Positions 1 through 7,627 of a stretch of DNA of 33,174 nucleotides are shown here, in pieces (positions within the stretch are counted from its first letter, which is position 1; every line of letters begins with the position of its first letter). The position numbers and the translations under genes were made by a program. Under the pieces are notes generated by a model. It was not told where the DNA came from. It ran no database searches and saw only the letters and a program-made list of their open reading frames with translations. The stretch lies in assembly GCA_022565635.1 (NCBI GenBank), contig JAIUMH010000016.1, positions 1 through 33,174 of the forward strand, written 5' to 3'. Source of the DNA: Flavobacteriaceae bacterium. GTDB taxonomy: Bacteria > Bacteroidota > Bacteroidia > Flavobacteriales > Flavobacteriaceae.

Positions 1-42
1 GCAGTGGATGAAGTTTTTCATAATAGATTGGTTAGTTTGTAA
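1..42 (+). CDS. C-terminal end of a truncated upstream gene (unknown product)
   Basis: Frame 1 is open from the window edge and reads AVDEVFHNRLVSL then TAA at 40-42. The stop codon overlaps the first bases of a strong plus-strand terminator, which is what the end of a real gene looks like. Thirteen residues are too few to assign a family. Confidence 0.4.
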   Translation, partial: AVDEVFHNRLVSL

Positions 43-77
43 AGTCCTTACCGCCTGGTAAGGACTTTACTTTTTTT
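39..77 (+). terminator. Strong intrinsic terminator of the truncated upstream gene
   Basis: A perfect 14-bp stem (39-52 pairing with 57-70), a GCCT loop and seven T residues (71-77). It ends transcription entering from the left edge; its first bases are shared with the stop codon of the partial gene. Confidence 0.9.
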
Positions 78-140
78 AGTTCTATGCTATGGTTTAAAAC
101 TTTCAGTATTCCATGTGTTTTATTAAGGCTAAAATCTTCA

Positions 141-172
141 GAATAAAAAAAGCCATGCAAATGCACGGCCTT
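141..172 (-). terminator. Intrinsic terminator downstream of purF
   Basis: Read on the minus strand, GGCCGTGC and GCATGGC-side bases pair around a small ATTT loop (about 152-169, with one G-U wobble), followed by a run of seven T (plus-strand A at 145-151). It lies 24 nt after the purF stop codon and faces the plus-strand terminator at 39-77. Confidence 0.75.
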
Positions 173-195
173 CTTAATTCTACTTATTTTTAACT

Positions 196-2094
196 TTAAT
201 ACGCTCTATCTTTTTTTCCTTCATAAAAATTCATAAACGCCTTGTTTACTACACGATTTCCGCCAGCTGTTGGATAATCTCCTGTAAAGTACCAATCACC
301 TAAATTTTTTGGACAGGCTTGATGAAGTAATTCTACACTCTGGTAAATAACTTTAATTTCTGCTTGAATACTTTCATCGCCAAGTAATTCAGCTATTTTA
401 TCAGAAATTTCTTCATCGGTGAAAGAATCGTAAACCGCAGTTACTTGATTTTGAATTTCAAATGTTTCTTTTTGATTTTCGGCTTTACATTTTTGATATA
501 CCTCCTCAATAACATGCCATTGATTTCTTTCTTTAAGTAAAGCTAAAGCGGCTCTAAAAGCAACAAAATCTTCCAATCTTGCCATGTCAATACCATAGCA
601 ATCTGGATAACGAATTTGAGGAGCAGAAGAAACAATTACAATTTTTTTAGGGTTTAAACGATCCAACATTTTCAGAATACTTTTCTTTAAAGTAGTTCCT
701 CTTACAATACTATCGTCAATAACCACTAAATTATCGGTGGGTTTTACAACTCCATAAGTTACATCATATACGTGTGCTACTAAATCATCTCGACTAGAAT
801 CTTCAGTAATGAAGGTTCTTAATTTAGCATCTTTAACTGCAATTTTTTCAGTCCTAATACGGTGAGAAAGAATTTCCTTTAAACGTTCATCAGTAAGGTT
901 TTCTTTTTCATCTAAAATGGCTTGATTTTTTTGTCTGTTCAATTCATCTTGTGCCGCTTCGTTCATTCCTATAAAAGAAGTTTCAGCAGTATTTGGAATA
1001 TAAGAAAAAACCGAATTTAAGGTATCGTAGTTAATAGCTTCTAAAACTTTAGGCATTAATAAACGTCCAAGTTCTTTCCGTTCTTCGTAAATTTCAGCAT
1101 CACTTCCCCTAGAAAAATAAATTCGTTCAAAAGAGCAAGCTTTTCTTTCTAAGGGTTCAATAATTTTTTTAATACTTACCTTTCCATCTTTCTTGGTAAT
1201 TATAGCGTGTCCTGGTGGTAGTTCTTGAACATCATCAAAATCAACATTAAAGGCAGTTTGAATTACCGGGCGTTCTGAAGCCACCGTTACAATTTCCTCA
1301 TCTTGGTAATAATATACTGGTCTAATTCCAGCCGGATCACGAAGTACAAAAGAATCTCCGTGCCCAATCATTCCCGCCATTGCATAACCACCATCCCAAT
1401 CGGTTGAAGATTTTCTAAGAATTTTATGGATTTTTAATTGTTCCATAATATGAGGTGAAGCTTGCTTTTTAGAGTAGCCTTCTGCCTTTAATTTTTTGTA
1501 AAGTTTTCTAACTTCAGAATCTAAAAAATGACCAATTTTTTCCATTACGGTGATGGTATCGGCTTTTTCTTTGGGATGCTGTCCTAACTCTACTAAATTT
1601 TCAAAAAGCTCTCCCACATTGGTCATGTTGAAGTTTCCTGCCAAGATTAAATTTCTGTGCATCCAGTTATTTTGTCTTAAAAATGGATGTACACTCTCTA
1701 TGCTATTTTTTCCAAACGTACCATACCTTACGTGGCCTAAAAAAACTTCGCCTATATAAGGTAAATTTTCCTTTTGCCATTGGGTATCGTCTTGGTGTTC
1801 AGGATGTAATTCTAATTCGCTATTAATGCGTTCGTTAATTTTAGCAAAAATATCTTGAATGGGTTGGTCTGCATTAGAACGTACTCTGCTTATATACCTT
1901 CGGCCAGGTTTCATATCTAATTTTACACTGGCTAATCCCGCTCCATCTTGTCCGCGATTATGCTGTTTTTCAAGCATCAAGTACATTTTGTTGATACCGT
2001 AAAAAGCAGTACCGTATTTTTCCTTGTAAAATTCAAGTGGTTTTTGCAATTTAAGAAGGGCAATACCACATTCGTGTTTAATTAGTTCACTCAT
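196..2094 (-). CDS. purF: Amidophosphoribosyltransferase (glutamine PRPP amidotransferase)
   Basis: First committed step of purine synthesis: PRPP plus glutamine gives phosphoribosylamine. The 632-residue protein has an N-terminal class II glutaminase domain and a C-terminal phosphoribosyltransferase domain with the PRPP loop VVIDDSIVRGTT. The likely nucleophile is Cys9 (MSELIKHECGIAL), so an eight-residue propeptide must be removed to expose it, as known for Bacillus PurF and unlike E. coli. The start is the ATG at 2094; a TTG four codons upstream (2106) lies in the T-run of a terminator and is unlikely. At 632 residues it is longer than the E. coli enzyme (about 505), in keeping with my memory of flavobacterial homologues. 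It follows the pfkB gene in the same direction, with a terminator hairpin in the gap. Confidence 0.95.
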   Translation of the reverse strand: MSELIKHECGIALLKLQKPLEFYKEKYGTAFYGINKMYLMLEKQHNRGQDGAGLASVKLDMKPGRRYISRVRSNADQPIQDIFAKINERINSELELHPEHQDDTQWQKENLPYIGEVFLGHVRYGTFGKNSIESVHPFLRQNNWMHRNLILAGNFNMTNVGELFENLVELGQHPKEKADTITVMEKIGHFLDSEVRKLYKKLKAEGYSKKQASPHIMEQLKIHKILRKSSTDWDGGYAMAGMIGHGDSFVLRDPAGIRPVYYYQDEEIVTVASERPVIQTAFNVDFDDVQELPPGHAIITKKDGKVSIKKIIEPLERKACSFERIYFSRGSDAEIYEERKELGRLLMPKVLEAINYDTLNSVFSYIPNTAETSFIGMNEAAQDELNRQKNQAILDEKENLTDERLKEILSHRIRTEKIAVKDAKLRTFITEDSSRDDLVAHVYDVTYGVVKPTDNLVVIDDSIVRGTTLKKSILKMLDRLNPKKIVIVSSAPQIRYPDCYGIDMARLEDFVAFRAALALLKERNQWHVIEEVYQKCKAENQKETFEIQNQVTAVYDSFTDEEISDKIAELLGDESIQAEIKVIYQSVELLHQACPKNLGDWYFTGDYPTAGGNRVVNKAFMNFYEGKKDRAY

Positions 2095-2104
2095 TTTTAA
2101 GTAC

Positions 2105-2127
2105 AAAAAAGCCCCAAAAATTGGGGC
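2105..2127 (-). terminator. Intercistronic terminator or attenuator between pfkB and purF
   Basis: The minus strand carries GCCCCAA, a short loop, TTGGGGC (2127-2111) and then six T (2110-2105). It starts 6 nt after the pfkB stop codon, and the T-run ends 10 nt before the purF ATG. No separate purF promoter with a good TAnnTTTG box is seen in the gap. Confidence 0.75.
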
Positions 2128-2132
2128 GTAAA

Positions 2133-3065
2133 TTATTTAGCTAAATTGATTTCAAATTGTGTTAAGGCTTTAAAGTGCTTTAAGCGCTCGTTTACCTCCT
2201 CTTGGTCTAATTGAAGCATTCTTTCTGTGCCAAATTTTTCTACACAAAACGAAGCTAAATTAGAACCGTGAATAATGGCATTTTTCATGTTTTTGAAAGA
2301 AATATTTCCAGTTTGTGCCAAGTATCCTGTAAACCCACCAGCAAACGTATCTCCAGCTCCGGTAGGGTCAAAAACTTCTTCTAAGGGCAGGGCAGGGGCA
2401 AAAAACATTTCTTCTTTATGAAATAACAAAGCTCCATGTTCACCTTTTTTAATCACCACATAATTGGGACCCATATCACGAATAACACGTGCGGCTTTCA
2501 CTAAAGAATATTCGCCAGAAAGTTGTCTTGCTTCTTCATCATTAATGGTAATCACATCTACTTTAGCAATGACTTCTTTTAGCAAATCTAAAGCTGAATC
2601 CATCCAAAAATTCATGGTATCTAAAACAATAAGCTTTGGGTTGTTAACCTGATCAATAACGCTTAATTGAACCGCTGGATGTAAATTCCCCAACATAACA
2701 ATTTCAGCATTTTTAAAACTTTCAGGCACTACAGGCTGAAAATCTGCCAATACATTTAATTGCGTATCTAAGGTGTCTCTGGAATTCATGTCGTTGTGGT
2801 ATTTACCACTCCAAAAGAAAGTTTTACCACCTTTTACTTGTTCAAGACCTTCTAAATTGATTTTATGGTCTTTTAAAATCTGTATATAATTTTCTGGAAA
2901 ATCATCACCAATTACAGAAACAATTCCGGGTTCTACATTGTTAAATTGACTAGCGGCAAGACCAATATAGGTACCTGCTCCACCTAAAATCTTGTCGGTT
3001 TTTCCAAAAGGGGTTTCAATAGCATCAAAAGCTACAGTTCCAACCACCAAAAGTTGATTTGACAT
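2133..3065 (-). CDS. PfkB-family carbohydrate/nucleoside kinase
   Basis: A ribokinase-fold (PfkB) ATP-dependent kinase of 310 residues, normal for the family. The substrate-side glycine motif GGAGTY lies near residues 28-33. The C-terminal PfkB signature DPTGAGDTFAGGF (233-245) supplies the anion hole and the likely catalytic base Asp239. NDEEAR (175-180) is the usual NxxE-type motif near the nucleotide-metal site. The substrate cannot be read from sequence: ribose, adenosine and fructose-type substrates are all possible. Its position directly upstream of purF suggests, but does not show, a link to ribose or nucleoside supply. Start is ATG at 3065, just downstream of a good -7 box, so the leader is about 10 nt. 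Confidence 0.85.
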   Translation of the reverse strand: MSNQLLVVGTVAFDAIETPFGKTDKILGGAGTYIGLAASQFNNVEPGIVSVIGDDFPENYIQILKDHKINLEGLEQVKGGKTFFWSGKYHNDMNSRDTLDTQLNVLADFQPVVPESFKNAEIVMLGNLHPAVQLSVIDQVNNPKLIVLDTMNFWMDSALDLLKEVIAKVDVITINDEEARQLSGEYSLVKAARVIRDMGPNYVVIKKGEHGALLFHKEEMFFAPALPLEEVFDPTGAGDTFAGGFTGYLAQTGNISFKNMKNAIIHGSNLASFCVEKFGTERMLQLDQEEVNERLKHFKALTQFEINLAK

Positions 3066-3081
3066 GCTTTTTTATTTTCTG

Positions 3082-3089
3082 CAAAAGTA
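3082..3089 (-). promoter_or_regulatory. -7 promoter box for pfkB (and perhaps purF)
   Basis: The minus strand reads TACTTTTG, an exact match to Bacteroidota TAnnTTTG, 16 nt before the pfkB ATG. No clear TTTG -33 element is seen at the right distance. Confidence 0.5.
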
Positions 3090-3246
3090 CATTATTTTTT
3101 GGTATTTTGAAGGGATCTGATGAATAGTGATTAAAATCAAATAGAGAAGAGGAATAGGAGCTGTTGAAATTTTGGACTACCCATTAGTGTTTGCTTTTTA
3201 TTTGTTTCTAACTCTTCGTCAGCAAGCCTTTTTTGAAGCTTTTTAG

Positions 3247-3870
3247 CTATTTCCTTCCAAAATCGGCAGGAATCTCACCCCAGTTTTTGGTATCCCATTT
3301 AAGTATAGGGTTAGAGTAAGTGTTGTTTCTTAGCCAATTTTCTGCTCGGGTAATGAGGTTAAAAAGCACTTGATTGTTTGGTGTAGGTTTTAGTTTTGAT
3401 TTGCATTTTTTGTTTTTTACCCAAGCCATAGCTATTTTTGAATCTGAATAAATAGCTATATCAGACTTTTTTTCTTTTAAAAAGGCCAAGGCATGTACTA
3501 AAGCTAAAAACTCACCCACATTATTTGTGCCGTCTGCAAAAGGGCCTTTTTTGAATAATAAACGCTTGTTTTTAGTCACTACACCTTGATACTCCATAAG
3601 TCCGGGATTTCCACTGCAAGCGGCATCTACAGCAATAGATTTCATGTTGATGTCCTTCAGTTTTTTATGCTGATCTTCTTTTTTTTGTTGTATAAAGTTG
3701 TAGAAACCTAAATTGTAGGCATATTTAGCTTCAGCTTCAGTAGCAAAAGATTTATATTTAGCGTCTTTGTAGTTTTTAATGGCTTGTTGGCAAGAAGTCC
3801 AATTGTCAAAAACCCCCATTTCATAGCCTTCCCAAACCACATAAAATTTTTTCTTTTTTCCCAAAAGCAA
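3247..3870 (-). CDS. rnhA: Ribonuclease H1 with N-terminal hybrid-binding domain
   Basis: Cleaves the RNA strand of RNA-DNA hybrids. The N-terminal RHBD/viroplasmin-like domain (about 6-50, KKKFYVVWEG then aromatic and basic residues) binds the hybrid. The catalytic domain (about 76-207) has Asp82 (DAACSGNPG), Glu120 (NNVGEFLAL), Asp143 (IYSDSKIA) and Asp203 (PADFGRK), the four acidic residues expected. No in-frame ATG allows the RHBD to be kept: the only starts are TTG at 3870 or TTG at 3864, since the first ATG (codon 18) would cut into the domain and an in-frame stop lies upstream at 3895-3897. I chose 3870. It begins 19 nt after the purN stop and is probably co-transcribed with it. Confidence 0.9.
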   Translation of the reverse strand: MLLGKKKKFYVVWEGYEMGVFDNWTSCQQAIKNYKDAKYKSFATEAEAKYAYNLGFYNFIQQKKEDQHKKLKDINMKSIAVDAACSGNPGLMEYQGVVTKNKRLLFKKGPFADGTNNVGEFLALVHALAFLKEKKSDIAIYSDSKIAMAWVKNKKCKSKLKPTPNNQVLFNLITRAENWLRNNTYSNPILKWDTKNWGEIPADFGRK

Positions 3871-3889
3871 CGGTTTTAAAAATGAATGA

Positions 3890-4483
3890 TTAACTTAAGA
3901 GTTGATGGATTACTACAGGATAATTTTCATACTCAAGAATATGAATTTTATCACGAAGTGTTCTTAAGGTGTCTACCTCTTCTAATTCAACTTCAAATTG
4001 TTGAATAATTTGCCCTTCGTCATAGTTTTCATTTACATAATGAATTGTGATACCGCTTTTTTCTTCTTTATTTTCAAGAACAGCTGTATGTACATGATCT
4101 CCATACATGCCTTTTCCACCATATTTTGGAAGTAAAGCAGGATGGATGTTAATAATTTGATTAGGAAAAGCTTTGATGATGGACTCCGGCATAAGCCATA
4201 AAAAACCTGCCAACACAATTAAATCAGGTTCAATCTCTTGAAGCAGATCTAACATTTCGGTGGAGTGATAAAATGAATCACGGTCAAAAACTCCAGCAGG
4301 AACATTCTTGAAATGCGCTTTTTGAAGCACTTTTGCATTTGGATTATTAGAAAATACATGGCTAACTTCTATATTTTTAACTTTATTAAAGTAATTAATG
4401 ATATTTTCTGCATTGGTTCCTGTGCCTGATGCAAAAATCACTATCTTCTTATTTTTAGGGGAGTTAGGGCTTGATTGAGTCAT
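3890..4483 (-). CDS. purN: Phosphoribosylglycinamide formyltransferase 1
   Basis: Transfers the formyl group of 10-formyl-tetrahydrofolate to GAR, the third step of purine synthesis. The 197-residue protein has the phosphate-binding loop SGTGTN (19-24), the catalytic Asn112-His114 within INIHPALLPKYGG, the flexible GKGMYG loop that follows, and the catalytic Asp155 (NENYDEGQII), all in the normal order. Length is typical. It is divergent from acpP, with 140 nt between the start codons, and is followed by rnhA. With purF 1.8 kb away it makes this end of the window partly a purine locus. Confidence 0.93.
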   Translation of the reverse strand: MTQSSPNSPKNKKIVIFASGTGTNAENIINYFNKVKNIEVSHVFSNNPNAKVLQKAHFKNVPAGVFDRDSFYHSTEMLDLLQEIEPDLIVLAGFLWLMPESIIKAFPNQIINIHPALLPKYGGKGMYGDHVHTAVLENKEEKSGITIHYVNENYDEGQIIQQFEVELEEVDTLRTLRDKIHILEYENYPVVIHQLLS

Positions 4484-4564
4484 TTTATTGAAAAATTATT
4501 TACATGGTTTCTATTTGAATTCGGTAAATTTATGTATTTTTACTCACATTTTTTTTATAAAAAC

Positions 4565-4593
4565 TTGTTTTCAAGTAAAGTTTTTTATTTTTG
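4565..4593 (+). promoter_or_regulatory. Promoter of acpP-fabF-rnc
   Basis: TTG (4565-4567), an 18-nt spacer and TATTTTTG (4586-4593), an exact TAnnTTTG box. Initiation would be near 4599, giving a leader of about 25 nt before the acpP ATG. Confidence 0.65.
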
Positions 4594-4623
4594 CTCACTG
4601 AAACAAACTTAAAAATAATAATC

Positions 4624-4860
4624 ATGTCAGACATTGCATCAAGAGTAAAAGCTATTATCGTTGACAAATTAGGAGTTGACGAGAACGAAGTAGTAAACGA
4701 AGCTAGCTTTACTAATGACTTAGGAGCGGATTCATTAGATACCGTTGAGCTTATTATGGAATTTGAAAAAGAATTTGATATTCAAATTCCAGACGACCAA
4801 GCTGAAAACATTTCAACTGTAGGTCAAGCAACTTCTTATATAGAAGAGGCTAAAAAGTAA
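4624..4860 (+). CDS. acpP: Acyl carrier protein
   Basis: Small acidic carrier of fatty acyl chains. The 78-residue protein contains the canonical [15 protein letters not shown] motif, where Ser37 takes the phosphopantetheine arm. The first 11 codons of a longer open frame from TTG at 4591 are rejected, because ATG at 4624 gives the exact family length and lies after the -7 box. It is followed 15 nt later by fabF, the widely conserved acpP-fabF pair. Confidence 0.97.
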   Translation: MSDIASRVKAIIVDKLGVDENEVVNEASFTNDLGADSLDTVELIMEFEKEFDIQIPDDQAENISTVGQATSYIEEAKK

Positions 4861-4875
4861 TTCAATTTTTTTTAC

Positions 4876-6126
4876 ATGGAATTAAAGCGAGTAGTAGTCA
4901 CAGGTTTAGGGGCGCTTACGCCCATAGGTAATAATTTGAAAGAATATTGGGAAGGTCTTTCCGCTGGAAAAAGTGGATCTGCCCCAATTACCTATTACAA
5001 TACTGAAAAGTTTAAAACTAAATTTGCTTGTGAACTCAAAAACTTTGACGCTAAAGATTACTTTGACAGAAAAGAAGCAAGACGCTTAGATAAATTTACC
5101 CAATATGCTATGATAGCTTCAGACGAAGCTATCATAGACTCGGGTTTAGATCTGGAAAAAGTAGATAAATCTAGAGTTGGAGTAATTTGGGGCGCAGGTA
5201 TTGGAGGCTTAGAAACTTTTCAAGAAGAAGTAATTAACTATGCCAAGGGTGACGGCACTCCTAGGTTTAACCCTTTTTTTATTCCTAAAATGATTGCTGA
5301 TATTGCACCTGGTCATATTTCCATTAAACATGGATTTATGGGGCCTAACTACACTACTGTGTCGGCTTGTGCTTCTTCAGCAAATGCATTAATTGATTCG
5401 CTTAATTACATAAGACTTGGTCATAGTGACGTTATTGTTACCGGTGGTAGTGAAGCGGCTGTAACAGAAGCAGGAATGGGTGGGTTTAATGCAATGCATG
5501 CGTTATCTACTAGAAATGATTCTCCTGAAACGGCTTCAAGACCTTTTGATGGAACCCGAGATGGATTTGTTCTTGGGGAAGGAGCTGGATCATTAATTCT
5601 AGAAGAATACGAACACGCCAAAGCAAGAGGCGCTAAAATCTATGCTGAGGTAATTGGCGGAGGTTTGTCAGCTGATGCTTATCACATGACAGCACCACAT
5701 CCAGAAGGATTAGGTGTGATAGCTGTGATGAATAATTGTCTTAAAAATGCTGGAATTCAACCTGAGGAAGTAGACGCAATTAATACGCATGGTACTTCTA
5801 CTCCCCTAGGTGATGTAGCTGAACTGAAGGCAATTAAAAAGGTTTTTGGTGACCATGCCAAAAACATTAATATTAATTCTACTAAGTCAATGACTGGTCA
5901 TTTACTTGGAGCGGCTGGCGCCATAGAAGCTATTGCTTCTATCTTAGCTATGGAAAATAGCTTAGTGCCTCCTACTATTAACCATACTACACCAGATGAA
6001 AACATTGATCCAGAGCTTAACCTTACGTTGAATAAGGCTCAAAAAAGAGAAATTAAAGTCGCTATAAGTAATACCTTTGGCTTTGGAGGCCACAATGCTT
6101 GTGTTGCTTTTAGAAAGCTTGACTAA
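4876..6126 (+). CDS. fabF: 3-oxoacyl-[acyl-carrier-protein] synthase II
   Basis: Elongating condensing enzyme of type II fatty acid synthesis, joining malonyl-ACP to acyl-ACP. The thiolase-fold protein (416 residues, normal) has the Cys-His-His triad: Cys165 in TVSACASSANA, His305 in NTHGTSTPLGD and His342 in STKSMTGHLLGAAG, with Lys337. The C-terminal NTFGFGGHNA glycine-rich segment is present. It follows acpP by 15 nt and precedes rnc by 9 nt, so the three genes are almost certainly one operon. Confidence 0.97.
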   Translation: MELKRVVVTGLGALTPIGNNLKEYWEGLSAGKSGSAPITYYNTEKFKTKFACELKNFDAKDYFDRKEARRLDKFTQYAMIASDEAIIDSGLDLEKVDKSRVGVIWGAGIGGLETFQEEVINYAKGDGTPRFNPFFIPKMIADIAPGHISIKHGFMGPNYTTVSACASSANALIDSLNYIRLGHSDVIVTGGSEAAVTEAGMGGFNAMHALSTRNDSPETASRPFDGTRDGFVLGEGAGSLILEEYEHAKARGAKIYAEVIGGGLSADAYHMTAPHPEGLGVIAVMNNCLKNAGIQPEEVDAINTHGTSTPLGDVAELKAIKKVFGDHAKNININSTKSMTGHLLGAAGAIEAIASILAMENSLVPPTINHTTPDENIDPELNLTLNKAQKREIKVAISNTFGFGGHNACVAFRKLD

Positions 6127-6135
6127 ACTAGAAGC

Positions 6136-6864
6136 ATGGGGCTTTTAAAAAACATATTTGAATCCCGTTCTAAAAAGGACGGGATTTTATTTGAAAAAGT
6201 AAGCCAAATATTGGGCTTTAAGCCTAAAAATATTGCTATTTATCAAAAAGCCTTTACCCACAGATCTGCTCAATTAAAAGATCAGTTTGGAAACGATATT
6301 AATTATGAACGACTAGAGTTTCTTGGTGATTCTGTTTTAGGGGCGGTGATTTCTTGTTACCTTTTTGATCAAGTTCCTAATGCAGATGAGGGCTACTTAA
6401 CTAAAATGCGCTCCAAAATAGTAAGTAGGCAAAATCTCAATCAATTAGGAAAAGAATTGCAACTTTCTTCGCTTCTAAAATCTAATAATCATTCTGATTC
6501 ACTTGGCAAAAACATAGATGGGAACTTGTTTGAGTCGTTAATTGGAGCAATTTACTTAGATAAGGGTTTTAAGAGCTGTGAAAATTTTATTTTTAATAAG
6601 GTTATTGAACCCTATGTAGACATTAAACGATTAGAAGGTAAAGTAATTAGTTACAAAAGCTTGATTATTGAGTGGTGTCAAAAAAACAAACACGACTTTC
6701 GCTACGAAATTATTGAAGAAGATGGAGTAGAAAATCTGCCTTATTTTGCAGTTCGATTTTATATCAATAATGAGGTTATTGCAAAGGCAAGAGAAACTTC
6801 CAAAAAGAAGGCCGAAGAAAAAGCTTCACGAAGAGCTTATTACGCACTTCAAAATCAATTTTAG
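6136..6864 (+). CDS. rnc: Ribonuclease III
   Basis: Double-stranded-RNA endonuclease for rRNA and mRNA processing. The 242-residue protein has the RNase III signature NYERLEFLGDSVLG (56-69), with metal-binding Glu61 and Asp65, and the second acidic site DGNLFESLIGA (Glu133). A C-terminal dsRNA-binding domain spans about 172-240, ending with the basic KKKAEEKASRRAYYAL helix. It starts 9 nt after fabF; the acpP-fabF-rnc order is common in many bacteria. Confidence 0.96.
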   Translation: MGLLKNIFESRSKKDGILFEKVSQILGFKPKNIAIYQKAFTHRSAQLKDQFGNDINYERLEFLGDSVLGAVISCYLFDQVPNADEGYLTKMRSKIVSRQNLNQLGKELQLSSLLKSNNHSDSLGKNIDGNLFESLIGAIYLDKGFKSCENFIFNKVIEPYVDIKRLEGKVISYKSLIIEWCQKNKHDFRYEIIEEDGVENLPYFAVRFYINNEVIAKARETSKKKAEEKASRRAYYALQNQF

Positions 6865-6917
6865 GCTCCACTAGAAGAATAGCGTGTATTTTTCTGGGTT
6901 TTATTACTGATAATCAG

Positions 6918-6947
6918 TTCACTAAAACCTTATAGTGAATGATGTTT
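6918..6947 (+). terminator. Weak hairpin after rnc, possible terminator
   Basis: TTCACTA (6918-6924) pairs with TAGTGAA (6933-6939) around an 8-nt loop; only an imperfect T-rich tail (GATGTTTTT) follows. Seven mostly A-T pairs make this a weak call. The rest of the AT-rich gap 6865-7127 shows no RNA gene or open frame that I can support. Confidence 0.35.
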
Positions 6948-7127
6948 TTGGTGTATTTAACAAAATTATACAAATAATTTAAAGATATAAATATATGATA
7001 ATCAGAAACTTATTTAATATTTTTTTTCTGGTTAGGTGATTTCATTTTAATTTAATGATAAAAAACTTCATTTAAATTAAGCTATTTTATAATTTTAGAG
7101 ATTGATTTTGATAATTTGATAAATACG

Positions 7128-7610
7128 ATGACAAACAAACTTGTGCTTGATTGCTTTGAAGAGGAAGAATTTTCTTTAATTGCAATTAATACATCTTTAC
7201 CCTTGTACAGGTTAATGTATATGATTAATAAAAAGCTTGATATTAATTTTTATAGATTAGAACAAGATTTAGATTTTCAGTATGACGAGGGAGTAGCTCA
7301 TTTTGCTATTTATTCTTATTTTTCTAAAGATTATAAGGCAAAAGCGTTTTTAGTAGCTAATAAATCTAAATTAGAAGCCTTTCATACACACAGCACAGGG
7401 ACGCTTTTTCAGGATTCGCCTCAACAACCCGTTAAATTATTAATGCCAGAGTTAAAAGGGGTAGATTATCTTTTAAAGATAGAAGAAGAGAATGATGTGA
7501 TTAATATAAAAACTATCTTGTACGAATTAAAAAGCATTGAACAAATTACTGCCGCTTATCAAATTAACCAAGATCAAATTCAGAATTCCCAAAACCTAAT
7601 TGTTGAATAA
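7128..7610 (+). CDS. IPExxxVDY family protein
   Basis: A 160-residue protein of a lineage-specific family named for a C-terminal motif, seen here as MPELKGVDY (106-114; Met replaces Ile). It has no signal peptide or membrane span and many acidic residues, so it is probably cytoplasmic. Its biochemical role is unknown. The family is typically found next to pyruvate kinase in Flavobacteriia, as here (17 nt upstream), which suggests co-expression or a function tied to the enzyme. The start is ATG at 7128; a TTG four codons earlier (7116) is open but unnecessary. Confidence 0.8.
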   Translation: MTNKLVLDCFEEEEFSLIAINTSLPLYRLMYMINKKLDINFYRLEQDLDFQYDEGVAHFAIYSYFSKDYKAKAFLVANKSKLEAFHTHSTGTLFQDSPQQPVKLLMPELKGVDYLLKIEEENDVINIKTILYELKSIEQITAAYQINQDQIQNSQNLIVE

Positions 7611-7627
7611 AAATAAAATGTACTCCT

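Noticed and set aside
3130-3290. An open frame running past the end of rnhA (reads KEIAKKLQKRLADEELETN...) shifted by two bases
   Set aside because: It has no start codon before the end of the rnhA gene, and rnhA ends with a normal PADFGRK tail. About 40 open codons are not rare in AT-rich DNA.
4033-4218. A 61-codon frame inside purN on the same strand
   Set aside because: Shadow frame of a clearly conserved enzyme with no motif of its own.
4604-4611. Minus-strand TAAGTTTG as purN promoter
   Set aside because: Exact -7 match but it would give a leader over 110 nt and lies inside the acpP leader; there is no good -33 box.
5421-5621. Open frame opposite fabF
   Set aside because: Antisense shadow of conserved catalytic coding sequence; no homologous features.
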